Assembly (NCBI GenBank): GCA_029582265.1
Contig: CM055828.1
Location: forward strand, 34,507,263 to 34,571,262
Direction of reading: 5' to 3'
Source of the DNA: Zoroaster sp. YZ-2022
Taxonomy: Eukaryota; Echinodermata; Asteroidea; Forcipulatida; Zoroasteridae
DNA length: 64,000 bases
The notes beneath the pieces are model-generated. The model was not told where the DNA came from, made no database searches, and saw nothing but the letters and a program-made list of their open reading frames with translations. Of the stretch, positions 45,506 through 58,052 are shown piece after piece (position 1 is the stretch's first letter; the number at the start of each line of letters is the position of its first letter). Made by a program: the position numbers and the translations under genes.

Positions 45506-46352
45506 ACTGAGATTGGGTCTCCATCAATAACCAAAATATGGATCTGTGGAACAGGACAAAACATTAAGAAGTAGGGGTGGGGGAGGAGCAAAGAGAAATG
45601 TAAGAAGGAATATAGGGGAGGGATTTGGAATAAGGGAGGGTATACAGGAAAAGGGGTTAGGAGAGGATTTAATATTTTAAGAACCAAATGCACTTTAAAA
45701 GCTAGAATCAATTAAATGCATTTTTCACGCTTGCATTAATATGGTATGTGGATTAGCGTTTTTGAGTGTAATATTGTATTCATGATTGCTGATTAATTGA
45801 ATACGTGTATAAAGCATGTTCAATAGTGTGGTCATATAATGACAGTGTATGTAAACACAGATCCATAATGGTGCGGGTATCAAACTTAATGTATGTGTGT
45901 TGTGCTGTCACTTTCCATATTTTATTGGTTTTCATTGGAACATAATTCCCATTAAGAATGGTTGTATTATAAGAATCTGAATCTTATTTTGACCATCTCC
46001 GCTGCATGGTTTTGATATACAGATACTATTTATCGTATAGTGGGGCTGACACTTGCAATCGTATACGAAGAAACTTATTCTTTTTGTGCCGGCGTTCCAA
46101 CCAATAAATCCAAGCATAGTTATTGGCCTGATGTTTCGAACCTAGCAGGTTCTTTCTAAAAGGCAAAATTTACGATATTGGCCTAATTAAGGCTGTTCGT
46201 TTATTTCGGGAACCGGATACCCGAAATTGAAAATCTCCGGATATCCGGGTACCCGTACACACTTTTGTAAAAAAAACACATACTGAATGTATAAAATGAC
46301 AAATATGAACACAAGTTTCTCTTGTTTTATTAGAGTCAGAATAAATGTGGAC

Positions 46353-46442
46353 TTAACCCTAACTCCCTAGACAACAAAGGCAGCTGGAGGATTTTGAAGG
46401 ATTTTTATTGTTCAGTAACAATGCTTAGGGAGTTAGGGTTAA
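46353..46442. mobile_element. Minimal 90-bp family D MITE
   Basis: TTAACCCTAACTCCCTAG to CTTAGGGAGTTAGGGTTAA with almost no interior; the smallest family D member here, useful for defining the required ends. Confidence 0.8.
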
Positions 46443-46619
46443 TGTAATAATGTTCCGCCTCTATATTAAAAACAACTCGTAGCATCCCCATTTCCCACAA
46501 AAAAAGTTTACCAAAAAGATTGGAGACTTCCACTTGTGTGACTTAAATATTCAATCAGTATTTTCAAACGTCGTTTACGGATAATTGGAACCGAAAAATG
46601 GAACCGGGTAATGACAGTT

Positions 46620-46836
46620 TCGGTCGGGTATCTGGGTACATTTACAGGCGAAAATGATTCGACCGTTTTTGACTGATGAAAGCATTGTCTGGTATTGTTC
46701 AGGGTGGTCAAAATGACAGTAAAAGCCAGTCAACAATGCCCCTGTGTGCACATTTGGTTTAACAGTTAAAACAGTTGACTGATTTTTACCTCTAGAACCA
46801 CTTGCCGCTAAAGTGCAGCTATAGTAGGAGGGTTAA
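46620..46836. mobile_element. Family B MITE, right part
   Basis: Follows family B from GGCGAAAATGATTCGACCG to TAGTAGGAGGGTTAA. The left end is missing. Confidence 0.65.
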
Positions 46837-49800
46837 ATTGAGAATAACATAAAAGGTGAGACATCAATCAATATTTTTTGTCTTTTAGAGTTTTAATAAT
46901 TTTTGAACATTTCGTATTTAGTGTGCCCGCCTACTTCATCATGATCGGTGCAAGTCATGGCTTACGGATCCCAATTTGTTGTTACTATTATGCCGTACAA
47001 CAGTGTTAATAATACTCCTTATCAGAAATGCTATGGGGAACGTGTCACCGTACCCACACGATCACCGCACACGGTTAAACACTTGAAGTTTCATCTTTAG
47101 GTCTGACACCAAAATCAATTAAATCTCTCAATGATTAATTGAAGGTAAGATATCTTATTACGAACAGATGTTGCTGTTTTTTTTTTATTGACGTAGAAAT
47201 ATTGTAAGATGGTCAATTGCTCATAGAGTAATTAGTTACTAAGGGAACGTTGAACAGTCTTAACCGCAAGTACCTTTTAATGACCGGTTTTGAGTGTGGT
47301 CACGGACGATAAGAACCGAGCCGAAAGCACACAAAACGGGTGATTATCCTTGGATGATTAGATTTCGTTTTCAAAATATAAAATATTTGTAATTTTTGTT
47401 GAATAAAGCCAAATAGAAATGGCCAAATTCACGTTTTGGGGACACACGAAACACTTGTTTCAAAGAACATGATTCAGGCGCGTGATGCCCATCTTCGTCA
47501 CTCTAATTGGTTCAAATCGCACGCCAGCTAAATAGAACAGCTGGAACATACCCCACTGCACGCTCTGATTTTGACGAACCATGTCTTTACCATCCGTTAA
47601 TACACCCCACGTGATTACGTTTCGTCCAAGCAGATTGTCAAAATTGTCTTGGGCATTTATGAATACAATATACAGTTATCGCCAACCATGCAGAACTCAA
47701 GATGAAATAAATAAAGTTAATTAATTGCCGTCGAACGGTTTACCCGATAAAAATGTTATAAATACGACGAAGCGCGGATCGCTCCAGACACATCGGGTGA
47801 GATCAGTCTATAATACGGCGAAAGCTTTACATGCTGGTGCTGTGGTGTCATCTTCGGTCCGAGAAAGTTTACTCCGTGCGAGAGAGGTGAGATTAATATT
47901 TTAGTATGGAAAAGATTGAATGTACTCATTAATAGTAAATTGTCAATGTGCTGTCGCTCTCTAAATCAATGTGAATAATTAAATCCAAATACAACCGACT
48001 ATATTTTATCAGCTCATTACAATGTGTCATTAAAGGAAAAGCACGTTAGCACAACACTTATTTTCTTGGAAACGTACCTTTTGGCAAAAAAGTCTCTTGT
48101 TTCTGGTCACAGGTCGGTTTCAATCGGTGCGGTGACACGGTTTTTTATATTTTTTTTAAATTTTTTAAAATTTCTCCCAACCAGTGAGTTACGCGATACA
48201 TGCGTACGCAGTTATTGGAACCAGACCAAATTTCCCATACGCAAAATATGGTGGCTAAGAGAGGCCGCACAAATCGGGCAAATGTTCATACCCCTATGTG
48301 AAAAGGTTGTTTAAAACACAGTACGGCATAATTCGAATCTATCCAGCAATTTTGGCGGCAATTGGACGTCGTTTCATAGCAAAAACAAACACTAAAAATG
48401 CCAACGTGCGGGTCTGAGGCGACGCGCGCGAAAACCAGAAACTGGAGACTTTTTTATTTTTTATTTTTTTTTAGTTTAAACCCTTAATTTTAAAACTACC
48501 TGAATGTTTCATCACGACAACAAACAAACAAACGCTACCTTTTGTACGTTTGACAATTGTTTTCTCTTAGATGAAAGCATTTTAAACAAAATAATTTCTC
48601 AGGATAGTCGATCCATCTACCAACTTTACAACTTTACACCAATCAAGGTTTTAGATAATATTTTTTGCTGGATAATCTCGTACTAACCAATGTTGTACAT
48701 TCCCTTATTATTGATTCCAGTCTCTGGTTTGACATTGACTTTTGACAAATAGATAGATGAACTTACACTCAGAGAACAGATAGTAAACAAAAGTTAAATA
48801 GAACACGTTATGTAAACAAAAACTTAATTTAAGTAAAAGTGAAAAATAATACAAATATATTTTGTAACTGTAAAAATACATAACTCGAGATTAAAAGTTA
48901 TAAATAAATTTTACAGTTGTTTAGTAGAATTTTACTATGAAAGTGTATAAAATACAGGATTTTATGTAAAGTCCCCCACGAGGCGCTGTGACTTATTTAA
49001 TGTCAAATTCAAGATGGAGAACACGAAGGCGAATAATGTCCCAGCAGTGGGAGTATCGTCAACTGATTGAGGCGGTTGAAGGTAAACAATTGTTGAGTAT
49101 TTGTGCTTTATTGTTCTTCTCGTTAGTTAAGGTTATGCCTGAATCGTTTGTGGGATGAGATATCCGCGTGTCCTCGGCATGCGTTCACACACATGAACAG
49201 TGTACTGAAGTCGTGTACAATGCATTATGCGCTGTCAATCGGCTACATCGTTTCGCCCTTCTCTAGGAACGACGAAGGCTTAACCTGAACTAAGGAGAAC
49301 AACACAGTTATTTAGAAACTCAACATTTGTTTAACCTCCAAATACCTCAACCAGTTGAGGAAATCCTTGCAGTTGTAACTGGGCCAGATACAAAACAAAA
49401 CTCCCATAGGCCTATACCAAACAATAATGTAAGAAAGACAAAATACCTATTAAAAAAAGTAATATTTTATACAATTTACGTACAATAAAGGTAAACCATT
49501 TAGTCCTATATCTCACAAGTATGTCAAATTTTACTGGCATTTACCTACAAGTTAGGTAAATAAAATTACCCAATATCGCAGTTATACATTATACAACCGT
49601 TAGGTAACATTTTACCCAACACCTGTTTGGTAAAGTTTTACTTAATTATTAGGGAACATCTAAAACAGGGTAAGATTTTACACAACCTGTGTAATTTTCT
49701 TCTCTGTGTGTATTTGTTCTTTTTTTACCTTTTGCCAAAACGATCATACAAAACAAAAGAAAGAACAGGGGTATTACATATTCAAAGACTAATGTATTGA

Positions 49801-49840
49801 AATTTGGTTGAAGGCAATCTGTAAATTAAATTTCACTTTT
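46837..49840. other. 3 kb without recognisable genes
   Basis: Holds the dispersed element 48098-48455 (shared with 38715-38850) and otherwise AT-rich unique sequence. ORFs up to 96 codons (48024-48314) lack recognisable domains and partly overlap that repeat. Confidence 0.5.
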
Positions 49841-50118
49841 TTAACCCTATCCATACCGCGGGCGCCAAATGGCACATATTTGTGGTCATTGTTCCAGACC
49901 AGGGGATACAAATGGCACCTTTGCAAACGTATTGTTTTACGACCGCCGGAGCTTATTGGTCCCAAGCCAAAATGCTTAGGCGAATTTCATGACGGTCGCC
50001 CTCTATCGACGATTTAATTAATCCGCGCATAGTTAAGTTAGCGTCCCCCCCCCAGCCAGCGCGTTATTCAAAAGAAAAAGTGGCTGCGGGATAGTGGCTG
50101 CCGAATCGAAACTTAATC

Positions 50119-52546
50119 ATGGACAGCGATAGAAATGCTGCCATTTTGGCAGAGATATTTGATGATAGTGACTCGGAAATGGAGATCGACACGGAGAATG
50201 ATGAAAGCAGCGATGATCAGGAGCAGGGTGATGATGAATCCTCAAGCGAAGGCGAAAAAGGACATTCGAGCGACGTGGATCCGCAGGATGAGGTATTTAT
50301 ATTGTGTAGGTCATGACCGTATAACATTACATGTACTAGTTAGGCACTACCTTTTTTACATCAGTTTTTAATTGGATTTTGTAGAATAGCTTCATTTTAA
50401 GCTGTATGCAACGAATTTAACATTGAGTGTAGATAAATGCCAGTTCTATTTTACGTATGCTCTTTTCCGCGTAATTTCATGTTTGACGAGATCGTGAGTA
50501 AACTATTGCCCCAACACAAAAACCACACCAACCATCTATCCTCTAAATAACTGTCCGTCAATTTAAAAAGCCAAGATGGCCACCATTGGCGGCCATGTTG
50601 GATTAAAAGATTTATCACGTGATTATGTTATTCATTTATGTATTCAAAATATAGAAGACGGCGTGTAACATGTTATTAAATTTAAAGACGAAATATATGC
50701 AATTGCATTATTTTTGCATGACACTAAAAAACAAATGGATATTTAATTACATTACAACCGTTGCCATAACTGTGGACCTTCCCCCAAATTAAAATTATTG
50801 TATTACGAGATTATAAAAAAAGGCCCCAAAATTTCATCAATCTGGTCATCAAAAAACAGCGGAAATAGTGCCAATTTTAGGCACACTTTTCATAAACTAT
50901 ACTGTGTGATAGACGAAAAGCACCCTCATGCATTATGTCTCTTCCCTTCCGCAGAAAAATGCCAAATCCAGATGGAAGAAAACAGACTTCAGATCGGGTT
51001 GGAAAGAGATCAGTCATCTCAACAGGAAGCCGATGCAATTCACCGGAAGCTCTGGTCCTGCAGGTGACTTCTCAGGCCTTTCTGCAGTACAGGTATTCCA
51101 GTTGTTCTTCTGCAGTGCCGTCTGGGATCTGCTTGTAGACGAAACAAACCGCTACGCAGAGCAAACTGTTTCAGAAACCTCCTGGACCCCCACTCACTCG
51201 AATGAAATGATGGCATTTGTAGCGCTACTGCTTGCTATGGGCATCAACAAGTCGCCTCAGTACAGTATGTACTGGTCAACATATGAAGTTCTACGGATGT
51301 CATTTTATCCATCCATAATGTCAAGAAATAGATTTATTTCCATTATGCGATTTTTCACCTCTCCGACAACCGGTTGCCTGAACCAGCCTCTGGATGTGAC
51401 AAGCTTAAGAAAGTTAGGCCTTTGCTGAATGTCCTCCTCCCCAAATTTCGCAGCCTCTATTACCCTGGACAGAACCTATCTCCTGATGAGAGTATGCTCA
51501 AATTTAAGGGACGCCTCGTGTTTCTACAATACATGCCCAGAAAACAGGTCAAATGGGGATTAAGGCATTCTCTTTGAACGAGTCAGAGACGGGTTACACC
51601 TATTCGTGGATGCTGTACACAGGAGCTGCTGCCAAGGAGACAAAAACTTCAAGAAGGCTACATGTACATGTAGATACCGATTCATCCCCTCAAAGTGCCA
51701 TCCCTCTGACCTAACCATCCCAGGAGAAGTCGTCGTTGAACTTCTAAATGGACTTGAACATAAAGGACATGTAATTTATTGTGATAATTACTTTAACAGA
51801 CCAGCTCTGGTATCCAAACTGTCTCAATTAGGATTTGGATGTTGTGGTCCAGTGCGTTATACTGCACAGGGAATACCGAATGCAGCCCACCCAAAGACAA
51901 ATAGAATGAAAAAGGGAGATAACCCAACATTTTATGAGAAGGCTGGTCAGTTATGCATTGTTTGGCATGATAACAAAATGTTGTACTCCTAACAAATGTA
52001 GGTGATTGCCAAGTAATTACAAAACAAATTCGGTGTAAGAAGAGCGAAAGTGGATTTCGTGAAATTGCTAAGCCCAAATCTATAGATAACTACAACAAAT
52101 TCATGGGAGGAACCGATCTCGCTAATCAAATTTTTCAGTACTACACACATACACACAGAAGTTTGAAATGGTGGAAACGAGTGTTTTTCAGTATGTTGAA
52201 CATATCCATGCTCAATGCCACGGTAATTTTCAACAGCATACCAACAAACAAGCATGTCAGTAATCTTGACTTCCGTCTTCAAGTCATAGACGGCCTACTC
52301 ACAGGTTGGGAACGTAATACAATGCTGCGTTTTACACGATCCAATGCGAATAACCTTCGTGTTCGGCTGATGGAGAAAATGCATTATCCTGGCAAAAACC
52401 CTTCTGGAAGAAAACGTGACTGCATTGTTTGTAGCAACCGGCGATTACACAATAGAAAACAAACGAGGATGATATGTAAACAATGTACATATCCGATGTG
52501 CGTAGTTCCTTGCTTTGAGAAATACCATACTTTGCACTTTGCATAA
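50119..52546 (+). pseudogene. piggyBac transposase, one intron, several frameshifts
   Basis: Exon 1 (50119-50292) starts MDSDRNAAILAEIFDDSDSE, the acidic N-terminus usual for the family, and ends at GAG|GTATTT. An acceptor CCGCAG precedes 50955, and the junction keeps frame. The DDE/DDD catalytic core is visible: SPDESMLKFKGR (about 51480), VIYCDNYFNRPALVSKLS (about 51775) and NKFMGGTDLANQ (about 52100). A C-terminal cysteine-rich finger runs CIVCSNRR...CKQCTYPMCVVPC. Reading frame changes near 51350, 51557, 51650 and 51975, so the protein cannot be made intact. Known role: cut-and-paste transposition at TTAA. A domesticated PGBD gene is unlikely given the frameshifts and intact-looking element ends. 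Confidence 0.9.
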
Positions 52547-52799
52547 ATTGCAAACAACCTATTTTGAGATAACCGACTTGCCAACAACTAATTATTGTTG
52601 TGGTAAGCAGACACCTTAGATTTATGTGTAAACTATATTAACGAGCATAATTATTCAACCTTACTGTTCAAAATAGAGTGCAATCGCCGGTGAATGTATT
52701 TTCATAAAAATTATAACCAAAAAGTGGATTTGTTATTGTAAATTAATCAGTTTTTTTGGCCACTCTTTGTACACATTTGAATCTCCATCACTCTTGGCT

Positions 52800-52895
52800 C
52801 CCCTACCCCCCCTCCCCCCCTATTCAATGTTGGTCAACAACTGTGTTCGTGTGCCCAAAATCCCAACCAACATTGAATGGGGGGGGGGGGGTCAT
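52800..52895. repeat. Foldback repeat, arms ATTCAATGTTGGT / ACCAACATTGAAT
   Basis: A C-rich run plus TATTCAATGTTGGT is mirrored by ACCAACATTGAATGG and a G14 run. Small hairpin or MITE inside the piggyBac 3' region. Confidence 0.6.
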
Positions 52896-52899
52896 TTTG

Positions 52900-53547
52900 A
52901 TTGAATGTCCTTCAATCAATAGATACATGTAGATAGTTCAGAATGGCGTAAACATTATGTTAGAAATTGTAAATGTGTCCCAGTATTCAATAAGGCTCTT
53001 ACTCAGAAACAGATTAATCTGATAGAAAGTATCCAAAAAAGAGCCTGTAGAATTATCCTTGGTGTTGATTATGTATCTTACAACCTGGCCCTATCAGTAT
53101 GTAAATTTCAAACCCTGGAAGTGAGAAGACACAATATCTGTGTTGATTTTGCCACTGCTTTAGCTAGCCATCCTCAGTATCCAAATTGGCTCCCTTTGAA
53201 AAATCCTGTTGACTGTTTTTTGAGACAAAAGGTTAAATATCAACAGTATTTCTGTAAAACTCAGAGATTTCGTAACAGTGCCATTCCGTATTTTATTAAT
53301 CTACTTAACACTACAACACACATAAATTATTACATTATTTAGCCACATATTTTTAATTTCTTAATTATTTTATTACACCTGTTTTAAGTGTGTTTGTATG
53401 TATATACATTTTAAATTCTGAAATTGTAATAGTTTTATTTTAATTGTATTAATTGTAACACATTGTAAAAAGTGCACGCAATTGAGCCTTTGGCTGCCAT
53501 GTGACATTTTTAGTGTAATAAACCATCAATGAATGAATGAATGAATG
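52900..53547 (+). mobile_element. 5'-truncated LINE 3' end inside the piggyBac element
   Basis: Encodes the reverse-transcriptase C-terminus: SIQKRACRIILGVDYVSYNL and KFQTLEVRRHNICVDFATAL, ending HINYYII at 53342. A ~190-bp 3' UTR and a (GAAT)n tail (53527-53547) follow. It is a different family from the LINE at 6459-7250, judged by sequence and tail. Confidence 0.8.
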
Positions 53548-53921
53548 TAATCATGCAAAGTTTCTAATCTTCCAAATGTTATTTGTAATACTTAAAGCTG
53601 CATGCTGTACAGTGGAATTGCACACATGTGCATGTACATTAACTACAGAGTGTAGAATGGTGGCGCTCTTCATTAGAAGCCACCAAAATTGCTATGGTAC
53701 ACAAGGGATTATCTGCACCAGTATTTACCTGGTATAGAAGGTCACACTGTGAAAAATGGGCTGGTACTGAAAGGGTTAATTAAATGCGTTTATGACTCTG
53801 TATTTGTACATAGTGAAAGAGGCAATTATTTACTACTAACTAAAAAAACATTTATCTGTAAAAGTAAATTACATCTTTGATATGCCGAGTCTTATACCTC
53901 CAGCAATATAATTTCCTTATT

Positions 53922-54676
53922 TCATTATTACTTAATTCGTTAAATTATAAAGTTGTCTTCGAGCAGGAATTTGCATTTACTAATGCTGTCCACTACTGTT
54001 TGGTTTGGGTTTGACTGAGGTTCAGCTGGCCAGGCTTGCTGGCGAGAAATATTTACATACGTACAATGACAATAGAAGCTCATGAATTATTCAAAATATT
54101 CAAATTATTTCATTATAAATTAATTCATTAAATTATAAAGTTATCTTCGCGCAGGATTTTGCATTTACTAATGCTGTCCACTACTATGTTTGGTTTGGGT
54201 TTGATAGAGGTTCAGCTGGCCAGGCTTGCTGGCGAGAAATATTTACATACGTACAATGACAATAGAAGCTCATGAATTATTCAAAATATTCAAATTATTT
54301 CATTATAAATTAATTCATTAAATTATAAAGTAATCTTCGCGCAGGATTTTGCATTTAGTAATGCTGTCCACTACTATGTTTGGTTTGGGCTTGATAGAGG
54401 TTCAGCTGGCCAGGCTTGCTGGCGAGAAATATTTACATACGTACAATGACAATAGAAGCTCATGAATTATTCAAAATATTCAAATTATTTCATTATAAAT
54501 TAATTCATTAAATTATAAAGTTGTCTTCGAGCAGGATTTTGCATTTACTGATGCTGTCCACTACTATGTTTGGTTTGGGTTTGACTGAGGTTCGGCAGGC
54601 CAGGCTTGCTGGCGAGAAATATTTGGATACGTACAATGGCAATAGAAGCACATGAATTATTCAAAATTATTCAAAT
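53922..54676. repeat. 190-bp satellite, 4 tandem copies
   Basis: The anchor GCATTTACTAATGCTGTCC recurs at about 53973, 54161, 54351 and 54541. Copies differ by a few percent and small indels (TTGACTGAGG vs TTGATAGAGG). AT-rich, no ORF. Confidence 0.95.
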
Positions 54677-54806
54677 TAGGTGATAGTCTGATACCGTTAC
54701 TAAGAGTAGCGTGTATTACTGCATCATAATTTCGGTAAAATCACTCAACCAAACATTTTATGTTTAAAAAGATCTGTACAGGCATTATAGTATGAAAAAG
54801 AACAAA

Positions 54807-55616
54807 TTAAAAAAAAAGATTCATGTTTTTGGCGTATTTTGAGGACAACACTTTTCCCACCAGGGTGCAGTACGCTAGTGAGAACGAGGTAAATCCTGGG
54901 ACGAGGTTGTCCATCTGAAGACTAGTGTTTAGAAGATGACATTTCAGTAATTGAAGAAGGTTCCTCCAAGCCTCAAATGCCACATTTCCAGGGTAACCAG
55001 TAACGCTGAAAAGGACGCTATAACCCAAATATGTTTCTTCCAATAGTTGTAGCCATCGTCTGTCATTATGTCATTTTTGGTTGCCTTATGAGCGAGGATT
55101 CTTCCCACTAGTACACGGTTACAGGTTTCAGTCACAATCAGTAGTTTGGCACGCTCCTCCCTACAGGTGGTTGCCCCTTGTGCCACTGGCATATGTAGTT
55201 TGTTCAGTTTCTTTATATATTTAATAGTGACGCCATCTAGCAAGTCACAGAATTGTTCTGTTGTTAGGGGATTCTTATCTTGCAGGTATATATATCCTCT
55301 TTCATCTATCAAAGCAGTTGGGCCTACATGTATTAACCCTCTGCTCTTGAAATCATCGAGGAGGACTTTTTGATCCCTAGGGTATGTACGTGATGTAACT
55401 CCACTTGGGTGACGTTTTGCATAGTACACTGCGTCCACAACGTTGGTTACACAGTTAGCTGTAATTTGTTTTAAAATGAGTTCAGTTTCCTTGGCTTTTT
55501 CCAATACGGCAGCCATTTTAGTGCTGACACATTCTCTGAATTGGTCTTTGGTGAGTCCACCAATTTTAACCGTTGTCCTACACTCCGGTCCCCCTGGTGA
55601 GCTGGACCACAATGAC
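54807..55616 (-). pseudogene. Unrecognised coding-like stretch, ~220 codons, possible frameshift
   Basis: The longest non-repeat ORF in the window (54944-55612). It has no ATG at its start (the apparent start is TTG), but TACTTCAG|GTCATTG at 55616/55617 is a good splice acceptor, so it may be a downstream exon. The protein looks ordinary and globular: TTVKIGGLTKDQFRECVS, AVYYAKRHPSGVTSRTYPRD, LTTEQFCDLLDGVTIKYIKK. Near 55040 the frame carrying TGYPGNVAFEAWRNLLQLLK (54807-55043) looks more natural than the continuing one, suggesting a frameshift. I do not recognise the family. It could be a gene exon, a retrocopy, or part of a transposon. Confidence 0.5.
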
Positions 55617-55619
55617 CTG

Positions 55620-57134
55620 AAGTAAAAGTACCATAATATCGTTGTTTTGGAGAATATCTGCTACATAAATTATTAGCTTCATAGTTTTGGTTTAAACATG
55701 TAGGCCTGGATGATAGTAACTTTATTTAAAAAAAATAATCAAGTCACCGTGCATATTTCCCGCGTTTCGCAATTTCAACAGTTATCTGTGTCATTTGTTC
55801 CCGTAAAGAGGAAGTGAATACTTTCAAATGAGTCCACAAAATAATTGACCGAGGCAAGGCACTGTAAAGCGGTCCATTCAAGCAGCAGTGATGATCGCAT
55901 CTCAACTGTCATTCGAGCTATAAGTACATGACCTTCTCGATTTGATACTCATGAGGGCGCCCGTTACGGGCCCATAGCCGTATAGATTGATACACGGCCA
56001 AGGCTGCCACTCGTGGGGAAAAATCCCTACCGTAGGGTATTTTAGTAAAGTGTATATAGGGAATAGGGGGCCCCTACGGGAAAAATGGAAATGCTGTAGG
56101 GGGGAGTAGGGGAATCCACAAATATTGTAACAAAATTATATATTTATGTACGTGATATAGGCCTACTGCAGTCCGTTTTAAACGCGTGCATTGTGACGTC
56201 ATCTACGCAAAACCTCTTGCAGGACGTCTGTGTCCAATCAAACGTATCCGAACAGAGAACGCGCACGTGCGTGCTCAAAACGGACCGTGGAAAACGTGCA
56301 GATCTGTTTCCCCATGATCCCCCTCCTCTTCCGTTTTCGCTGTTTTCATGCAGTATTTTGCCTTATTGGGATTTTAAGGACCCAGACTTGAAAAGCTTTG
56401 CTTTTTCTGCCACCCCCTACCTATTGCCTTGTTCTGAATGACTCGGATCAATCTTAATATTGCGTTTACATTTTTTCTTTGTTGTCATTGTTATGTATTT
56501 GAAGTTTTCATGATTGTGATGAACGTAGAAATAAACTTGAAACTTAAAACTTCTTTCGGGTCCAGTGCGTTTGTTGTCAGTCAAGAAAAAATGAAGCGCT
56601 CTCACTTGTAGTTTAAACTCTGATTGACCCCAGTTAGGGTAACACCTAACAATACGCGCACCTAATATCGAGTGTCACACTACTATTGCAATACTTCAAG
56701 AATGCTGTTGCGGTTAATGTTACTCAAGCTATCTGCACACTGTACCAGGGTTGCCATTTGGCATTTTTCACGTTCATCCGGGAAGACTATATATTCCCTT
56801 TAATTCATTCACGAAGGCCTACACATCTGGTCATTATGCCTAGTTATTTAATTCGAAGTTAGGCCTAATTAATAACTTATTTGTAGGTGAAAACAAAATT
56901 TTGTAGGAAAAAACATTAATTAATAATTAATTCGTCGGGGAAAACGAAATTTTGTAGGGAAAAATTGATACTAAGTATGTAGGGGAAATGCGCATGCGTG
57001 GTGGGGGAAAACAGCAAATCAAAAGTGGCAGCCCTGTACACGGCTCTGGCCCATAGTGTACATTATGATGCAACATGTACTTCACTCGGCTGCAGTATAA
57101 TCCGTACCAAATACAACACAGTTATATGATTATA
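55620..57134. other. 1.5 kb without recognisable genes
   Basis: Contains repeated GTAGGGGAA and AAAATTTTGTAGG-like motifs (56040-56110, 56885-57005) and GTGCACGTGCG-type GC-rich sequence at 56230-56290. No supported exon. Confidence 0.4.
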
Positions 57135-57477
57135 TAACCGAGCGGTCTAGCTTACCGGACTCAAGTTCTGGTGTTAGCAGCAGAATGTGGGTTCGAATCC
57201 CGGCCGTGACACTTGTGTCCTTGAGCAAGACACTTAACCATAATTGCTTCTCTCCACCCAGGGGTTAAATGGGTACCTGTGAGGGCAGAGTTGGTTGATT
57301 AGCCCTATATGCGCTGTAATGGCAGCAATTGAGCTGTATACTCCCCAGGGAGCTGAGATGGTTTCAGGAATGATTTATGAGCCTTATGAGCAGGGGTAAT
57401 AATATAATGCGCCTTGAGCACCACTCAGTTGGTGGATACGTGCGCTATATAAGTCCACACATTATTATTATTATTAA
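57135..57477 (+). mobile_element. tRNA-derived SINE, family 1, near full length
   Basis: Head CCGAGCGGTCTAGCTTACCG and GGGTTCGAATCCCGGCC; body GAGCAAGACACTTAACCATA; tail GCGCCTTGAGCACCACTCAG, GGTGGATACGTGCGCTATAT, (ATT)n. The best-preserved SINE here. Confidence 0.93.
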
Positions 57478-57569
57478 TGACATTTATTTCAATGTTAAGA
57501 AAAAACGAAACAATGTAAAACAGCACTGTATCATAGAGTATATGCTACGCATACCATGGACAGATCGGG

Positions 57570-58052
57570 TGAGAGTGAGTGAGTGAGTGAGTGAGTGAGT
57601 GAGTGAGAGTGTGTGTGCAGGCGGTGCATACACTATGTGGACTTCAGAACAAAGGATGTCCACACAGTGTAGGAACTCTGTGCACTGTGTGGACTTACAC
57701 ACGTCCACAGTGTTTTTGGACTTTGGAAAAGTACGAATATCTCGGAAATTAGAGATTTGGTGTGTGAGTGGGTGTGTGAGTGAGTGTGTGAGTGTGTGAG
57801 TGAGAGAGAGAGAGAGTGTGTGAGTGTGTGTGTGTGTGTGTGTGTACTTACACACCATTCGTTGTGGGGTACCAAACACAATGGAACAATGGTACCCCAC
57901 AAGGAATCTATAGAAATTCTGGTACCCCACAGGAGAATTTTATAGAAAAAGGGATAATAGAACGAACAAAGGAATACCCCACAACACAAGTCGGTGTGTG
58001 TGTGGGTGTGTGTGTGAGAGTGTGTGTGAGAGAGTGAGAGAGAGAGAGTGAG
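57570..58052. repeat. Compound GAGT / GTGT microsatellite region with short palindromes
   Basis: (GAGT)n at 57571-57607, (GTGTGAGT)n/(TG)n at 57761-57846, GTGTGTGAGAG tracts at 57994-58052. Between them are GTCCACACAGTG...CACTGTGTGGAC and three copies of GGTACCCCAC. All ORFs here are repeat artefacts. Confidence 0.9.

Larger units (their letters stand above)
49841..53779 (+). mobile_element. piggyBac transposon, TTAA-bounded, degenerate
   Basis: Left end TTAACCCTATCCATACC and right end GGTACTGAAAGGGTTAA are imperfect inverted repeats (about 10 of 13 after TTAA). Both carry the TTAA target. The interior holds a piggyBac transposase in the matching orientation and a later LINE fragment (52900-53547). 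Total 3.9 kb, within the usual range once the LINE is discounted. Confidence 0.85.

Noticed and set aside
50135..50371. 78-codon ORF overlapping the transposase start
   Set aside because: Shadow frame of piggyBac exon 1.
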